Source: Timema cristinae (taxonomy: Eukaryota; Arthropoda; Insecta; Phasmatodea; Timematidae). From it: a stretch of DNA of 64,000 nucleotides. Location of the stretch: positions 45,360,167-45,424,166 of the forward strand of contig JBCFYV010000012.1 of the NCBI GenBank assembly GCA_039000515.1, in the 5' to 3' direction. The position numbers and the translations under genes were made by a program. This document shows, one piece after another, positions 24,600-38,700 of the stretch (position 1 is the stretch's first letter; each line of letters starts with the position of its first letter). The notes beneath the pieces are model-generated. The model searched no databases. It saw only the letters and a program-made list of their open reading frames with translations, and had not been told where the DNA came from.

Positions 24600-25880
24600 T
24601 TATTATAAGAGATAAATAAAAAATCCAAAATTAACTAAAACAATATTCTATTAAAATAAAAATAATTTTTTTTTACCGACACTAAATAATTCAGGTCTGA
24701 AAGTGTAAACACTCCTCAGATATACATTTTATGCAAAATCGTTAAAGACATTTAAAAAATAACTTGCGTTTTCAAAAATTACTCTTCAGTAAGAGACCCT
24801 TTATCTAATTTTACCCTAAAACATACTAAGGGTCATTTGGTATGTCAACCACTACCAATATACGCATTTAGAACCAAATCGTTAAATACATTTGTAAAAT
24901 AATCATCGATAAGCTACCCAAACATGATTCTTTACCAGAAAACCAATAAATATATATTGCTATTTGCCTTACCAAAAAATTATAAACAAGAACTTAAAAA
25001 AAAATCGTAATAAACCTTCTAGAGAAATTTCATCTAACAAAAATTACTCATTAGTAAACTACCCTTAAATGAGAGGCTCTAATATTATCTAGATATCAAG
25101 TTTGAACAAAATCCAGTAAACCGTTTTGAGTTCATGGCCAGGGACATACAGACATACATGGGGAGAGACGGAGTAATAATATACACTTTTTTTTATTCGT
25201 GTTCACATTAAACGTAAGTATTATCATAAACTCGAGATCTAGTTTTTCACGAACACCATACCTTCTCTTAATATGAAAACGTAAAAACGTTTAGTAAGAG
25301 TGATACAGCATAGATATTGATTATTAAAGAGTTAAAACAAGTTAATGTTACATAGTACTTCACAGTTTACAAGTTGCAAAATAAAATATTAATTTTCGAG
25401 GTTTCTGGCCTTACTCGATCTGATATTTTGAACTTGTAATATTTTTCTTCTTTTAGAATTTTATAACGGCTAGTAACATTATAGGTTTTAAATTTCTATG
25501 ATTTTTAGAATTTTTCGAATAATTCAAATGGATAGGAAGATATCAAACTATATTGAATTAGGATGTTCAACATATGGCTGCAATAGTCATTTGATTTCTT
25601 CTTTTACAATTTAAAGATAGCTATTACAATCCAAAATATGTCAATCAATAAATTTTAGAAATAATCTTTGAAACGTAACATTAATCAGCTCTGAAACTAT
25701 TTACACAAACCAATGCAATCAATAGAAAACGCAATATTTGACTAAGATCGATCATATAGTGTGTAAAAATAAATTATATTATTCATTGCTACAAATTCAT
25801 TTTAGAAAAAAAGATTATCTCAGTTAAACAAAGATTTCAAACGAGATAATAGACTGCTAAGGAGATAGATTGGTCCCTGC
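24600..25880 (+). repeat. Long dispersed repeat, copy 1, second part
   Basis: The stretch 25300-25700 matches 43935-44340 in order: 'attgattattaaa-agttaaaacaa', 'ataaatattaattttc', 'atctttgaaac'. Before it, 24760-25200 carries three 'gtaaactaccctta'-like sub-repeats and a 'gacatacagacatacatggg' segment that resembles the AT-rich repeat family in reverse orientation. Confidence 0.5.
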
Positions 25881-26725
25881 AACTACCCGCTAATTTTAAA
25901 TTTTCTACCGCAAGATAGAGTTGATTTTCCAATAGGCTTAGTTTGTAAAAGTTTGAGCCCCATATTTTTGGGTCTAATTTAAAAATTTAAAATTATCATT
26001 ATTTTATGATGATATGTGGATGTCTTTATACAAAATTCAAATCGTTTAGTTTTATTCTATACATTGTTTTGTATTAGATTTTGAATCTCTAGTCTCGACT
26101 ACCCATTTTGGAAAACTAACTTATAATAATTAAAAATGCACTACTTTTATAGCGATTTGCCTTTGTCTATCAACTTTTCTGTCGAATTTCAATGTTATAC
26201 ACCCCAAAAAGGATTTTTTGTTATGTTTTGGGAAATTTTCATATCATACCATCTCTCCATCACTCACCAATTCCACTGACTCTTATTTTGAAATTATAAA
26301 TATTTAGATTATCATGGTTATCTAAGGTTTTCCCTCTATATATGTATGAATATTTCAAACTATGCCATTCCAGAAGTGTTTTAATAATATTAGTTTAGAA
26401 CCTTTGGCAGTGGACCTGTTCCCCCTATTGTCAGTTTTGTTTTTATGTTTGGGGTAGCTCTCATTCCTTCCTGATACATTTTAATCTTCTAACAGAGTGT
26501 TTAAGTAGTTCTTACACGACTTTTGGAAATTTCAAAATCCCCCCATTCACCATCGTCTAATTATAAATGAAAGATATTTAAGATTATTGGAGTATTTTGA
26601 GCAATCACACTTCATTTATAGAATGTTTAATTTTCCATACCTCCTAAAATATACAGATTTTGGGCATGATTTAGCAACTAACAGGCAGACCACATTTTTA
26701 ATGTTTTATATTGTATTGGCTCTTT
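25881..26725. other. AT-rich non-coding DNA before the CATA array
   Basis: No gene or clear repeat was seen. It is low-complexity A/T-rich sequence. Confidence 0.3.
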
Positions 26726-27229
26726 AGATATATATACATACATATATACATACATAAATACATACATACATACATACATACATACATACATACATACATA
26801 CATACATACATACATACATACATACATACATAAATACATACATACATACATACATACATACATGCATACATACATAATACATACATATATACATACATAC
26901 ATGCATACATACATAAATAGATACATCCATACACACATACATATATACATACACACATACATACATATATACATACTACATACACACATACATATATACA
27001 TACTACATACACACACATACATATATACATACATACATACATATATACATACATACATACATATATACATACATACATACATGCATACATACATACATAC
27101 ATACATACATACATGCATACATACATAAATAGATACATCCATTCACACATACATATATACATACACACATACATACATATATACATACTACATACACACA
27201 TACATATATACATACTACATACACACACA

Positions 27230-27263
<34 letters not shown>

Positions 27264-27436
27264 CATACATACATACATATATACATACATACATACATAT
27301 ATACATACATACATATATACATACATACATACATATATATATACATACATATATACATACATACATACATACATACATACATACATACATACATACATAC
27401 ATACACACATACATATATATAAATACATATATAGAT
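26726..27436. repeat. Long CATA microsatellite with higher-order structure
   Basis: About 0.7 kb of (CATA)n, with interspersed CATATATA, CATG and ACTACATACACA variants. A higher-order unit of roughly 240 bp is visible: the block 'atacataaatagatacatcc' occurs at about 26910 and 27121, followed both times by the same series of variants. All Met-Tyr-Val-Cys and His-Thr-Tyr-Ile ORFs here are artefacts of the repeat. Confidence 0.95.
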
Positions 27437-27825
27437 ATATAAATTCAAACGAATACGCATTCTATACTATTTATATGATGGTTGAATACATGTTCCCACT
27501 TTCAGGCTACCCATTGTTTATAAGTTAGAGCTCTAGACAGGTAAAAAGGTAGTGTTATATAACCACCCTTTTTTTTTCAAGATGGTCGTAATGTCTAGTA
27601 TAATTATACATATAAACCTTTAAAAGTTGATTCCATTAAAATCCAATAAAACTAATCTTATAAAAAGGCCAAAGAAGAGTTGTACATCCCCTATCTGAAA
27701 ATAAAATGGTGGATATAATTTATAACTAGACTATATTCTAACCAAATGTCAAAATTGTATCCATGTGAAATTTCAGCAGTACAATCGGTTGTGTTGGTTG
27801 AGCTTAATGTAGCAACAAACAAGTA

Positions 27826-27856
27826 AAAACAAACAAACAAACAAACAAACAAACGT
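27826..27856. repeat. (CAAA)n microsatellite
   Basis: About seven perfect units of AAAC. Confidence 0.9.
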
Positions 27857-27969
27857 AAATACATTTTTTTTCTAAATAAATAAAGATAACTTATATATTT
27901 TTTAAGTTCACATCATATAGATTCACTAAATAAATATACACATTTTAGAATTGTAATGGTCCTTCGTTT

Positions 27970-28230
27970 GGCATCCTTCCACACCAGCAATCTCGCAGTT
28001 TAATATTTCAGGCTTACAATATGTGTATTAACAACAACTAAGGTTTGCCAAAGAATGTGGCTAGTACCAACTTTTCACATCCAAAGTGTATTGGTTAGAT
28101 ACTCAAATAATTAGTCACACTATCGAGTATGTCATCCTCACTATAGTTGTACACTTTTTCTATCTACAATGCATATTTTAAATAATTCCTTAGTTACTTA
28201 TTTAAAGTTGATATTACCTTATGAATAAAA
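27970..28230 (+). repeat. Long dispersed repeat, copy 1, third part
   Basis: Matches 44580-44760: 'agcaatctcgcagttt' versus 'agcaatcaagcagttc', then 'cttcaggct', 'aactaaggtttgccaaagaa' versus 'aacttaggtttcccaaaaga', and 'gtggctagtaccaa' versus 'gtggttagtaccaa'. Confidence 0.55.
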
Positions 28231-30400
28231 CAAAACTTTATGTTTTTACTGGAATAATATTTTATTTATCTTAGCCAAAAATGTATCTTTATAAAACCCT
28301 TTTAACTCGCGTTTCATACACGCCCAACATAAGGCATTTAAGTCCCAAATTTATAGAAGGGTAAATATAATAAATACATTATGCCCATACCAATATTTCC
28401 TTAGTCACGTAACTCTATGCAAATGTAAACTCTTTTTTCTTGTCTTTAGCATTGACTGAAAAAGTGGTAAAATAGTCAAAGGAGTCAGGTCACTAAAAAT
28501 AAGATATATACAGACATCTATAATTAATCAAATCTTAATTTCATAATCCTAGGTTTTCTATAATGAGAATACAGGGAATCATGTTTCTTGACTTTAAAGT
28601 AATCCGCATGGGTAGATAAGCGGTCCAAGGCTTCTGTAAAAGTATATAAAAACGTCAGAGGTGCACATATTCAGGCATGCCTAATCTCCTTAACAAAGTG
28701 TTTTGGACCTTAAATTATATTTTTGTCACATAAATGTACTGTACATAAAATTTTATTCTAGTATTTCTATGTCTACTCCGGATTTTAAGCAGACTATCAT
28801 TATTTAAGATCAAATCAAATAAAGATATTGAACATTTACTATGTGTAAGTTTTAATTATTAAAGTAAAATAATTTTCCTAATAATGTGAATATAAAATAA
28901 CCAACATAAAATATAGTTTATTTTTGAATTTAAGATTGAAATGTTTTCTATAATAATTACTCTTTGGATTACAATTGTTTGGCATTGAAGTAAAATATAA
29001 TTTAAAATAATTATACATCCAATAAGATAATATAACGCAGATTACGTGATTTAAAACAGGATATTTGAAAAAAAATTAGTTTTGTTGAATTTTAATTAAA
29101 AAAACTGTAGCCTAAATGTTAACTGGATTTCCAGGTGACATGCACAATCGGTACAATGGTTTGGGCGTGTTAGAGCAACAAAAAATGAACAAAATTGCAT
29201 TATTTAATATTTGTAAGAAATCGTTCTCATCATTTTATAAAAAAGATTCTAAAGTATTTTTCCCAAATTCAAAATGAGCACTTTCTTGGGAATAGAAACG
29301 CAATGTAAGCATTCAGATGTCTCGAAATATCAAAACAGGAATCATCTCAAAAAATAATTAATGCAAAAATAAATTAGAAATTCCATAAACAAACTTTTAT
29401 TTTGGAATGGAATAGGCCTACACTAAACAATGTATGTGAAAACTTAAAATTTTATTTATCAACTACATTTTACATAAACTATTTTAATTCCTTAACCAGG
29501 ATGAAGGATATGGAACACTAATAGTATTTTCTAGGTAAACTAAATATTTTTTTAACAACATATTTCACTACCTGTTGGGTTTACCCGCTTATCTACTAAT
29601 TACGCTAGTGTGTTATGGTCATAAAACCAGAATTCTATGCGATTTGAGGAGTCTTGTGAATTTGGAACGTCGAAGCTTCTATTCATTTTATATATCGCTA
29701 ATTGTTAGGATCTTTACTTGCAAGAAGGCTGCACACCTTAGACCATGTTTTATTTACTTAAATTAGGTAATTTGAATCACCAAAACCAGTAAAATCTAAG
29801 AATAACAAAGAAATAAAAGAGTAGCGTTACTAATGGATAAGTGTTGCTTTTGAAATAACTGTATTTTCAACTTTATCTGAAGGTCTAGTTCAGTCTTATA
29901 CTATGATGACGTGTTTGAACCAGAGTTCAAAATACTAACGTGTTAAGTACGCTTCAAGAACTGAGTAAACATGTTTTATTTACAATGCCATTTTTTCATT
30001 TATAATCTTATAAAATAATCAAAGGTCGCGTTTCAAAATTACGGCTAGGAGAAACAGCTTGCAAGCTACATGTATTGTTTCAAATGAATGTCACAATATT
30101 TACTACTTCCAAATGAAATTTAAAGTATGAAGTTTATTATAATTATAATAAAATGAATATATAAGTATTTTTATATCAAGATTATTGACTGTTTACGACT
30201 AGGATATATTTTTAGAGAAAATCTCAATCCCAACAATCTCACCAGCGGCAATAAAGATTAGAAGAAATTTTTTTTGGTGCGAATAACCACAGATTAAGGG
30301 CTTAAATAATATCAAAGGAACCTCTAAATCAAAAATTTTGGACAGAAGAGGTATATAATCCCATTTTAATTATAAAAATCAATCATACAGTAAAATATTG
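28231..30400. other. Intergenic AT-rich DNA
   Basis: No gene recognised. The ORF at 29575-29766 has no domain or codon-level support. Confidence 0.35.
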
Positions 30401-31745
30401 CACTAGTCTTTTAAGATACTTTTGATACAGTAAACGAAACACATTGAAACTTTAGAGACCCTCTTTAAAGTGAATAATAGAATATAATCACTTTAGAAAC
30501 CATTGGCACCAGATCCATAGTGAGCGATTTTAGAATTAATACGATTACTTTAGAGACCTTAAGGCCTAGTCATTCATTAAACCTCTATAAATGCATACTA
30601 TTACTTGAAAACATTAAGTCTTAGACCCTTGGTGAGCTTCTTTATATGGCATACTATATATACTCTTAAAAAACCCATAAATACTAGACCTTCAGTAAGC
30701 CTCTTGAAATGGGTAAAATTACTTGACAAAACATAAGCCCACTGGAAAATGAATGTTATTGCTTAATATATTATAAGCACTTTACCTTAAAGGATCCTCT
30801 TGAGCATGAGTGAAATTACTTAAAAAAAAACCAAAACACTAAACAAATTTTGAACCACTTGAGAATATTTATTATTTTTTAAGAAACTATAAGACCTAAA
30901 ATTTTATATTAAGCCTCCAGGGTATGAATTATATTACTTGAACACCAGATCCTAGACCCTCAGTGAGCCTTATGCACCAGAATCCTATAACTTGAGAAAC
31001 CATAACCACTAGACATTATGTAAGACTCTTGAGCATAGGTTTTACTTCTACAGAAATTAAACCTAAAATATTCAGCGAGTCTCTTGAATAGGAATCCTTT
31101 AACTTGAGAAACCATAAGCACTATAGACCTTATTTAAGAATCTTGAACATAGGTTTAATTTCTTGAGAAACTAGAACCTTAATTATTCAGTGAGTCTCTT
31201 GAACATGAATCCTATAGCTTTAAAACCTGTAAGCACAAAACATATGTTGAGCCACTTAGGATTACTACTATTACTTTAGAGCCCATAAGTTTTAGAAATG
31301 TGGTAAGCTTATTGGCCATTAATACGTTTACTTGAGAAACCACAAGCCTTGTAACTGTAATGAGCCTCTTGAGCATGACTACTATGGCCTAAAAATCATA
31401 AAAAATAGAAATATATTAAGCTTCTTAACCATTAATACTATTACTTGAGAAACCGTAAGTACTTGACATATAGACAGCCTCTTGAGCATGCATACTATTA
31501 CTTGAGAAACCATAAGAATAATAAATTAAGTGAGCTTTTTAAGCATTATTGCTTATCCTTAAGAACCCATATGTCCTATACATTATTTAGGTATCCTTAT
31601 GAGTAGGTACTAATTATATTAAGTTAGAAACCATTTTGTTGATACTTTTGAGCATGGATACTATTATTTAAACAACAATAAGCACTAGGAATTTAGTAAG
31701 CCTCCTGAGGATGAATACTATTAATTTGAAAATATAGTGTGCCTC
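30400..31745. repeat. Degenerate 57 bp tandem satellite
   Basis: A unit containing 'ttacttgagaaaccataagc', 'actagaccttcagtgagcct' and 'cttgagcatgaatacta' recurs with a period of about 57-60 bp. Good starts lie at 30541, 30600, 31328, 31386, 31441, 31498 and 31556. About 23 units fit. Copies are diverged and contain stops in all frames, so it is non-coding. Confidence 0.85.
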
Positions 31746-32737
31746 ATTTTAAGGACATAAGTCAATAAAGATTTTTACACTTTTTGAATGAGTACATGAT
31801 ATGTTTGTGGTCTAATCGTGATTATCTAATTTCAAGTTCATGAAGATTACACGATATAAGTTACAATTTTTGTCTATGCTTTTTATCTTCTTTTTTGTGA
31901 TTTATATGGATAGTCTTGGTTTATTTTACTTTATATTACATATTATGGTCTCTATTACCATTTAGATTAGTTTCTCGAAATAAATTCAAGCATTTGTGTT
32001 TATTAATGAGCAGTAATAATTGATATTGCAAACATTTATTTGACTACTTTCTATACAATTTTCCTATCTAAGAGGTCACTGTAATAATCATAGAAAACCA
32101 CTTTGGGCTCAATACCAGTGATCTAAAATTACAATGTTCCTCCTTGAACTAAATTAACCTCACTATACCTATAGTTTCTGCTTCAACATTCAACTACTGA
32201 GAAAACACGCGTGGCTAACAGGATAGACTAATAATTAAATAAATAGCTGTTGTCTTTTCTTGACAGAATAAAGCGCACGCAGCCACGGAAACGGAAGAAG
32301 TGTTTAATGAATTAAGTTGGATTGAAAATAACAACCTAAAAATATGATATTTATACTGGAATTAGTACCAGTTCCGTTTGAGATAGTGATCAGTTCTTTA
32401 CTTTTGGTGACTGAACAATGCTAAACGTTTTGTAAACATTTCTTACCGCGTTTCTTTCTAGGTATTTTCGTGACGACGAAAAAAATAAATGAAGTCATTT
32501 AAATTATTTCTGTTTACTTTGAATCTAATTTACGACTCTGAAGTATTTAAAAACATGTTGTAAAAGTGATGGTGCGTTATGGAAAGATGAATTTGATTAT
32601 AAATACTAAACAATGTCAACGTGAATTTAATAGTTACAGCTAAAGCTTCCCACCGCAAGCTACTAATATAAGTACAATATAATTAACTTAAAAGGAAGAA
32701 AATTGTATTGACGAACAAAGTACTATTCAAGATTCAG
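31746..32737. other. Upstream region of the 63-residue-repeat gene
   Basis: AT-rich up to 32250, then a mixed-composition stretch with possible core-promoter words: TATTTATA at 32348-32355 and an arthropod-initiator-like TCAGTT at 32390-32395. The spacing of 44 nt is longer than usual, so this is weak. Confidence 0.3.
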
Positions 32738-35700
32738 ATGAAGCAAGGAAAGTGCTGCACTGGACTTCTTTTCATTATTTATTTTATTGTAAGTTTATTT
32801 CAAAGCAAAATAATTTAGTTAAACTAATAATTATCCTAATCTAAGGTTATTTTTATAACTATCATATTTAAGGAAGTGTACCTATATTAGTGTGGCGAAG
32901 GATTATAAAATCACAATAATAACTTATATGTGTAGAGCCGTCCCAAGTGTATATTTCAAAGGATCGAAACTTGAGCTTTTAACTACCATCAATCACGTAA
33001 TATATATATATATAATATAATATATATATATATTATATATATATATAAAGACGCCTTAGACCATTTGTCCATTGGCGATGGAATAAATAGTAAAAAATTA
33101 TTACTACACATATACTATAATATTATAGGACATTGTCAGTTTTTACCAGGTTTCCTTATTTTGACTTCCACAATTCTAAAAAAAACTTCCAAATAACCGG
33201 TCAAATACAATAATCTTCGGTATTAAAACCTTACCTCCACCCATTGGCCATTTAGACAATAACTTAAAATTCAATTTTTTTCGTTTACCAATGAGGGGAC
33301 GTTGCTTTCAAGCCGAATGTACCTTTATTTCATAAATATTTTGGTACTCTTCCTCCACGCAAATATGAGAACACTTCCTCTGAAACATATATTATTAAAT
33401 CTTACTTTATGAATATGAGCATGTGGATAGCATAAACGTATAAACATTTTTGAGCATAGATAATAATTTGTTTAGATACCTATCTAATCACGCTGTTCCC
33501 TTAAAGGGTAGGTAAGAAACTGTACATATAGCTCATAAAACTATTCCGTACCTAATTCATCCTCACTAACTTCATCCACACTTCCCTATCCTTGCATACT
33601 ACCTTCGCTTCAACAACATCCATACATCGAGTTATGCATGTTCTTTTATTCTTAAAATTCTTAATGTTTATATTTTTAACATATTCTTCAACAACATTTG
33701 TCCAAGTATGACATGGTGCGTACTCCTTCCTTCTGGTCCAAATATTCTACCCTTATATATGAACCTTCGTCACTCAAACCATACTCATTCTATCAACATA
33801 CCTAAGCCAACGTAAGACGCTTCTTTCACATTGACCATTTGGATTACCTTTTAAACCTCACTCCTTCAGCACTCATTCATTACTGACACTGTCCATATGA
33901 GTTTTTCCACATACATTTCTTAGATAACTCATTCTAGCCGCGTTCACCTTTATCTTGTATTTATCCTGACAAACACACACTTCAAATCCAAAAAACAATG
34001 TTGACGTTAGCATAATCATTTTAAATATAGCAAAACTTGTCTCTTTCGATACTACCTCGATCTATGTAATAGTCCACATTCATTCAACTACTGTTCGTGA
34101 ATTCACCGTCAGTCAATTTCACCATCTATCCCTCCACTTATACAGAAAATTTTGCCAAGATACACAAAATAACACTTATCCTTGAATATATCAAACAACC
34201 ATGAAGATATATCTCAACATTTTCCAACATCCTGTTCAATTTCAAACTATTCATTAAAAGCTCCATCCACCCTAACGCACGCCTTACTTCATCATAAACT
34301 GCCCTAATTGTATTTAATAATCATGCATCCACATCATTATTTATAAGAGAATTCCGTAAAGTCTCCTATTCACCCTATCATACACTTTCTCCAGATCAAC
34401 GAATGCACAACGCACTTTATTCCTTACTGCCATAGGCTACATTTCTCAGTCACTTATTTCAATGCAAAATTCTAGACCATATAGCCTATACCTGGTAATA
34501 AAACACATTGCACACCCCAAATATTATCCAAAGATTTTTTTGAACACTCTCAATTAAAACTCTCCCAAAAACATTGACTGTAATACTTAACAAACTAATT
34601 GCCTTACATTTATGATATTCACTCATGCCTTTGTATAAAGGAACAAAGATAGTTATCTTAAAAATATTAGAAACATTCAAAATTCCAGAACACACATTGA
34701 ACAAATCACATAATCTGGCAAAAGTACCATGCCCCCATACCTAAGCAGTTAACTTGTGTTCCCACTTACGCCCACAGCTTTGCCATTCTTTAACACTTTC
34801 ATTGTTTTTAACATCTCAACCTTATTAGTTCCTTCACAGAACTTTCAATATTTTGCGCTACTTTACCTAAGTTTTAGTGATAAAGTTACTCAAAATACTC
34901 CATCCATCAATCTCTTATTGTGTTTTCATCTTAGATCAACTCACTATGTCATTCTGAGTGCTCTAGGTCTTTTCTTGTTCCGTTCTCTTTACCCACGTCC
35001 AGAACAGCCTCTTATTTTCTTCAAACTAATTTAACATTTTTCTCCTTCTTTAATCTCATTTGCTCCTTACTCTGCTTTAAAACTCTCTTTGCACTCAACT
35101 TTTACTCTTTGTTTGTATCGCACAACCTCTTACGTTCTGTTTTAACCCTTCACAGAAATCATTCGTTTGTATGCTTCTTTAATTTATTTCACAGCTTCTT
35201 CTTTCAACTGTTTATTACACCATGCATCTCGTTTTAAGTTTCCCACCACCACCGATCCACATACATCTTTCGCGCACCTGACTACACTATTTTTTATTCT
35301 ATGCCAAGCCCTCTCTATATCACTAGAATTTATTAGGATATTCCACTCCCTCTTTTAAAAGAAATTCGTGCTGTAGTAAATACAGGAATACTCAATAGAA
35401 ATAATTTTATTACTAATATATTTTCTTTTAAAACCAAATATTTATATATCAACTGATTATCTATTAAACAAATATTTTACAAAAACAGTTTTTTTTAAAT
35501 TAAATAGTAAATAAATATAGCTTATTACCAATTGTAAGCAAAGGAAAACCATATGTTATAAACATTCTCATCAAGTATTCATACACATATTCCTCTTAGA
35601 GATGTGAATTTTAAAATTCTGATTATGTGTCTGCAACGCTTAGAGATGAATACAATTCTCATTAATTTGTGTTTCAAGAGCTTAGAGACTAATACTCAAG

Positions 35701-38700
35701 GCCCTAAGAATTTCCATGGACGATCAAATTCTGGAAACTATTTCATGTAAAATACGACAAATTTAAGAAAGTTATCTTTAAATAAACATATAAAGACTGT
35801 ACATATAATAATAATATTTCATAAATCAATATATATGAAAAGTTGTTTTAAAGATGTGATTACTTTAACGTGTATAAATTACATGTGTACGAAAGTTAAT
35901 TGTGCATATTCAAATTAAAAAAGGTTCTTAATATTCATAGATTACAATATATTATGTATATACATGTCTATTTAGCTGCCTTTTTTTAAACTTAATTTTG
36001 TAAAATATTATTCTTAGAGTGAGCTATAGGGATGGTCAAATTAGCAAAGAATTTCGCTTGTATTAATTAAGCCCATTAATTACAGTAATAACAAACTTGA
36101 ACATAGCTACCATTTTTTTTTCACGTTTGCAAAATGTTAGTCTTAGAGTTAGCTATACGGATGGTCCAATTATCAAATAATTTCGCTTGTATTAATTACG
36201 CCCATTCATTAACAGTAATAAAAATCTTTAACATATTTCTACAATGAAAACAACTTATAGCCAATTATAGCGAATACAAAAAAGTATAGATATAAATAAC
36301 ATAACTATATTTTTAGTTTATGTAGTGTTTGTTATTTTACTATATAATAATAAAAATACAAAACAACATGCAACTAAAATTATAGCTATAATCTACTAGT
36401 ATACAAAAAAGTTTTTACATGTTGAGAATTATGTTTAAACAATAGAAATATATAGTTTCAAGAGTACTCATTTCAATAAATATTTTAGATCGATATTTTA
36501 TAAATATAGATTATTTTATTTTACTGGAAAAGAACTAGTGTTGTAATTTAAAAATAAGAAATTAAAAAAAACAATAGTGGATTCATCATAATGTAGAATG
36601 TTTATTTTAAAAATCCCTAACTGGTTAAATGTATCCTTATTTTTACAGGGTTTAACTTATGGGGCGGCGCTTCCCGTCACAGAGGATTCTTTGCTTACAG
36701 AAGAAACTACCACATCTATAATATTTTCGACCGACACAGATCCTCCTGATATAACAAATGTAGCGAAAAACAATACTCTCCTTACTAATGATTCGGCTGA
36801 GAAAGAAGATACCACAACAGTCGCATCTGTTGCAGATGAAACAGCACTTAATTCAAATACAAGTGTTAACACTACCTTAACATCTACAAAGAAGTGACAC
36901 ATTCAGCAGCTGTTAATGAGTTGCCGAATTTGGAATCGAACGAATTAGTTAATTCAGTAGTTAGCAGTGACGTTCTAGCAAAATTTGCTTCTAGCACGAG
37001 TCCAACTTCAGAAATCACAAACGAGGACACAACAGTAGATGAAACCAACAAGGTCACCAATTCATTGGCTGTAAACGAAATAACACCTCCATCTGCTTCT
37101 AACAAAGTCATAACATCAATTGTTCCTGATGAAATCACAATATCTACTGATACGAACGAAGTCAAAGCCATTACAATTATAACTGAATCTCCAGAATTTG
37201 CAGCCATAAACGAAGCTCCAACCTCAGAAACTATAACCAAGCTTTTAGAATCAACTTATGTCAACGAGGTCAAAGATTCAGATTATACAACTGCCCGTGA
37301 GATTCAAGTTGTAGCATCTGATAATGATATTCCAGCTTCAGCACTTACAAATGAAGATTCACCTTCAGCGTTTATCAATGAAGTTCCGTCTTCAGTAAAC
37401 ATCAACAAAGTTCCGGCTTCAATAACTGCAAACGAAATCTCTATACCAGCAGCCATCAACAAAGACCCTAATTTAGAATCCACCAAAGAAGCCCAAGATT
37501 CATCACTTCTCAACGAAGTACCAGATTCAGCTACAATCAAGGAAGCCCCAGCTTTAGATTCCACCTACGAAGCTCCAGCTTCAGCACCCATAAACGAAGT
37601 AACAGCGTCAGCAAACATCATAGAAACCCCATTTCTCACACCCATCAACGAGGTACCTGATTCAGCAATCTGAATGAAGTACCAGCTAGTAACCAACAAA
37701 TGCCTCACTTCAGCAACCATCAATCAGTTCCCTCAGATTCCGCCAACAAAGCTCCAATACAGCACCACATAGTACCAGCCTCAGCAATCAATATCGAAGC
37801 ACCAAATTCCGCACCCATCAACGAAGTACCAGATTCAGCAATCTTGAATGAAGTACCAGCTCTAGTAACCAACAATATTGCCTCAGCTTCAGCAACCATC
37901 AATCAGGTTCCAGCTTCAGATTCCGCCAACAAGGCTCCAAATACAGCACCCATCAATGAAGTACCAGCCTCAGTAATCACTATCGAAGCACCAAATTCCG
38001 ACACCCATCAACGAAGTACCAGATTCAGTAATCTTGAATGAAGTACCAGCTCTAGTAACCAACAATATTGCCTCAGCTTCAGCAACCATCAATCAGGTTC
38101 CAGCTTCAGATTCCGCCAACAAAGCTCCAAATACAGCACCCATCAATGAAGTACCAGCCTCAGCAATCACTATCGAAGCACCAAATTCCGCACCCATCAA
38201 CGAAGTACCAGATTCAGCAATCCTGAAAGAAGTACCAGCTCTAGTAGCCAACAATGCTGCTTCAACTTCAGCAACCATCAATCAGGTTCCAGCTTCAGAT
38301 TCCGCCAACAAAGCTCCAAATACAGCACCCATCAATGAAGTACCAGCCTCAGCAATCACTATCGAAGGGCACCAAATTCTGCACCCATCAACGAAGTACC
38401 AGATCCAGCAATCCTGAAAGAAGTACCAGCTCTAGTAGCCAACAATGCTGCCTCAGCTCCAGCAACCATCAATCAGGTTCAAGCTTCAGATTCCGCCAAC
38501 AAAGCTCCAAATACAGCAATCATCAATGAAGTACCAGCCTCAGTAATCACTATCGAAGCACCAAATTCTGCCCCATCAACGAAGTACCAGATTCAGCAAT
38601 CCTGAAAGAAGTACCAGCTCTAGTAGCCAACAATTCTGCCTCAGCTTCAGCAACCATCAATCAGGTTCCATCTTCAGATTCCGCCAACAAAGCTCCAAAT

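Noticed and set aside
26678..27460. Long ORFs on both strands made of Met-Tyr-Val-Cys and His-Thr-Tyr-Ile repeats
   Set aside because: They are translations of the CATA microsatellite, open in several frames by composition.
34756..35358. Plus-strand ORFs of 63-92 codons
   Set aside because: They are antisense to the decayed LINE on the minus strand.
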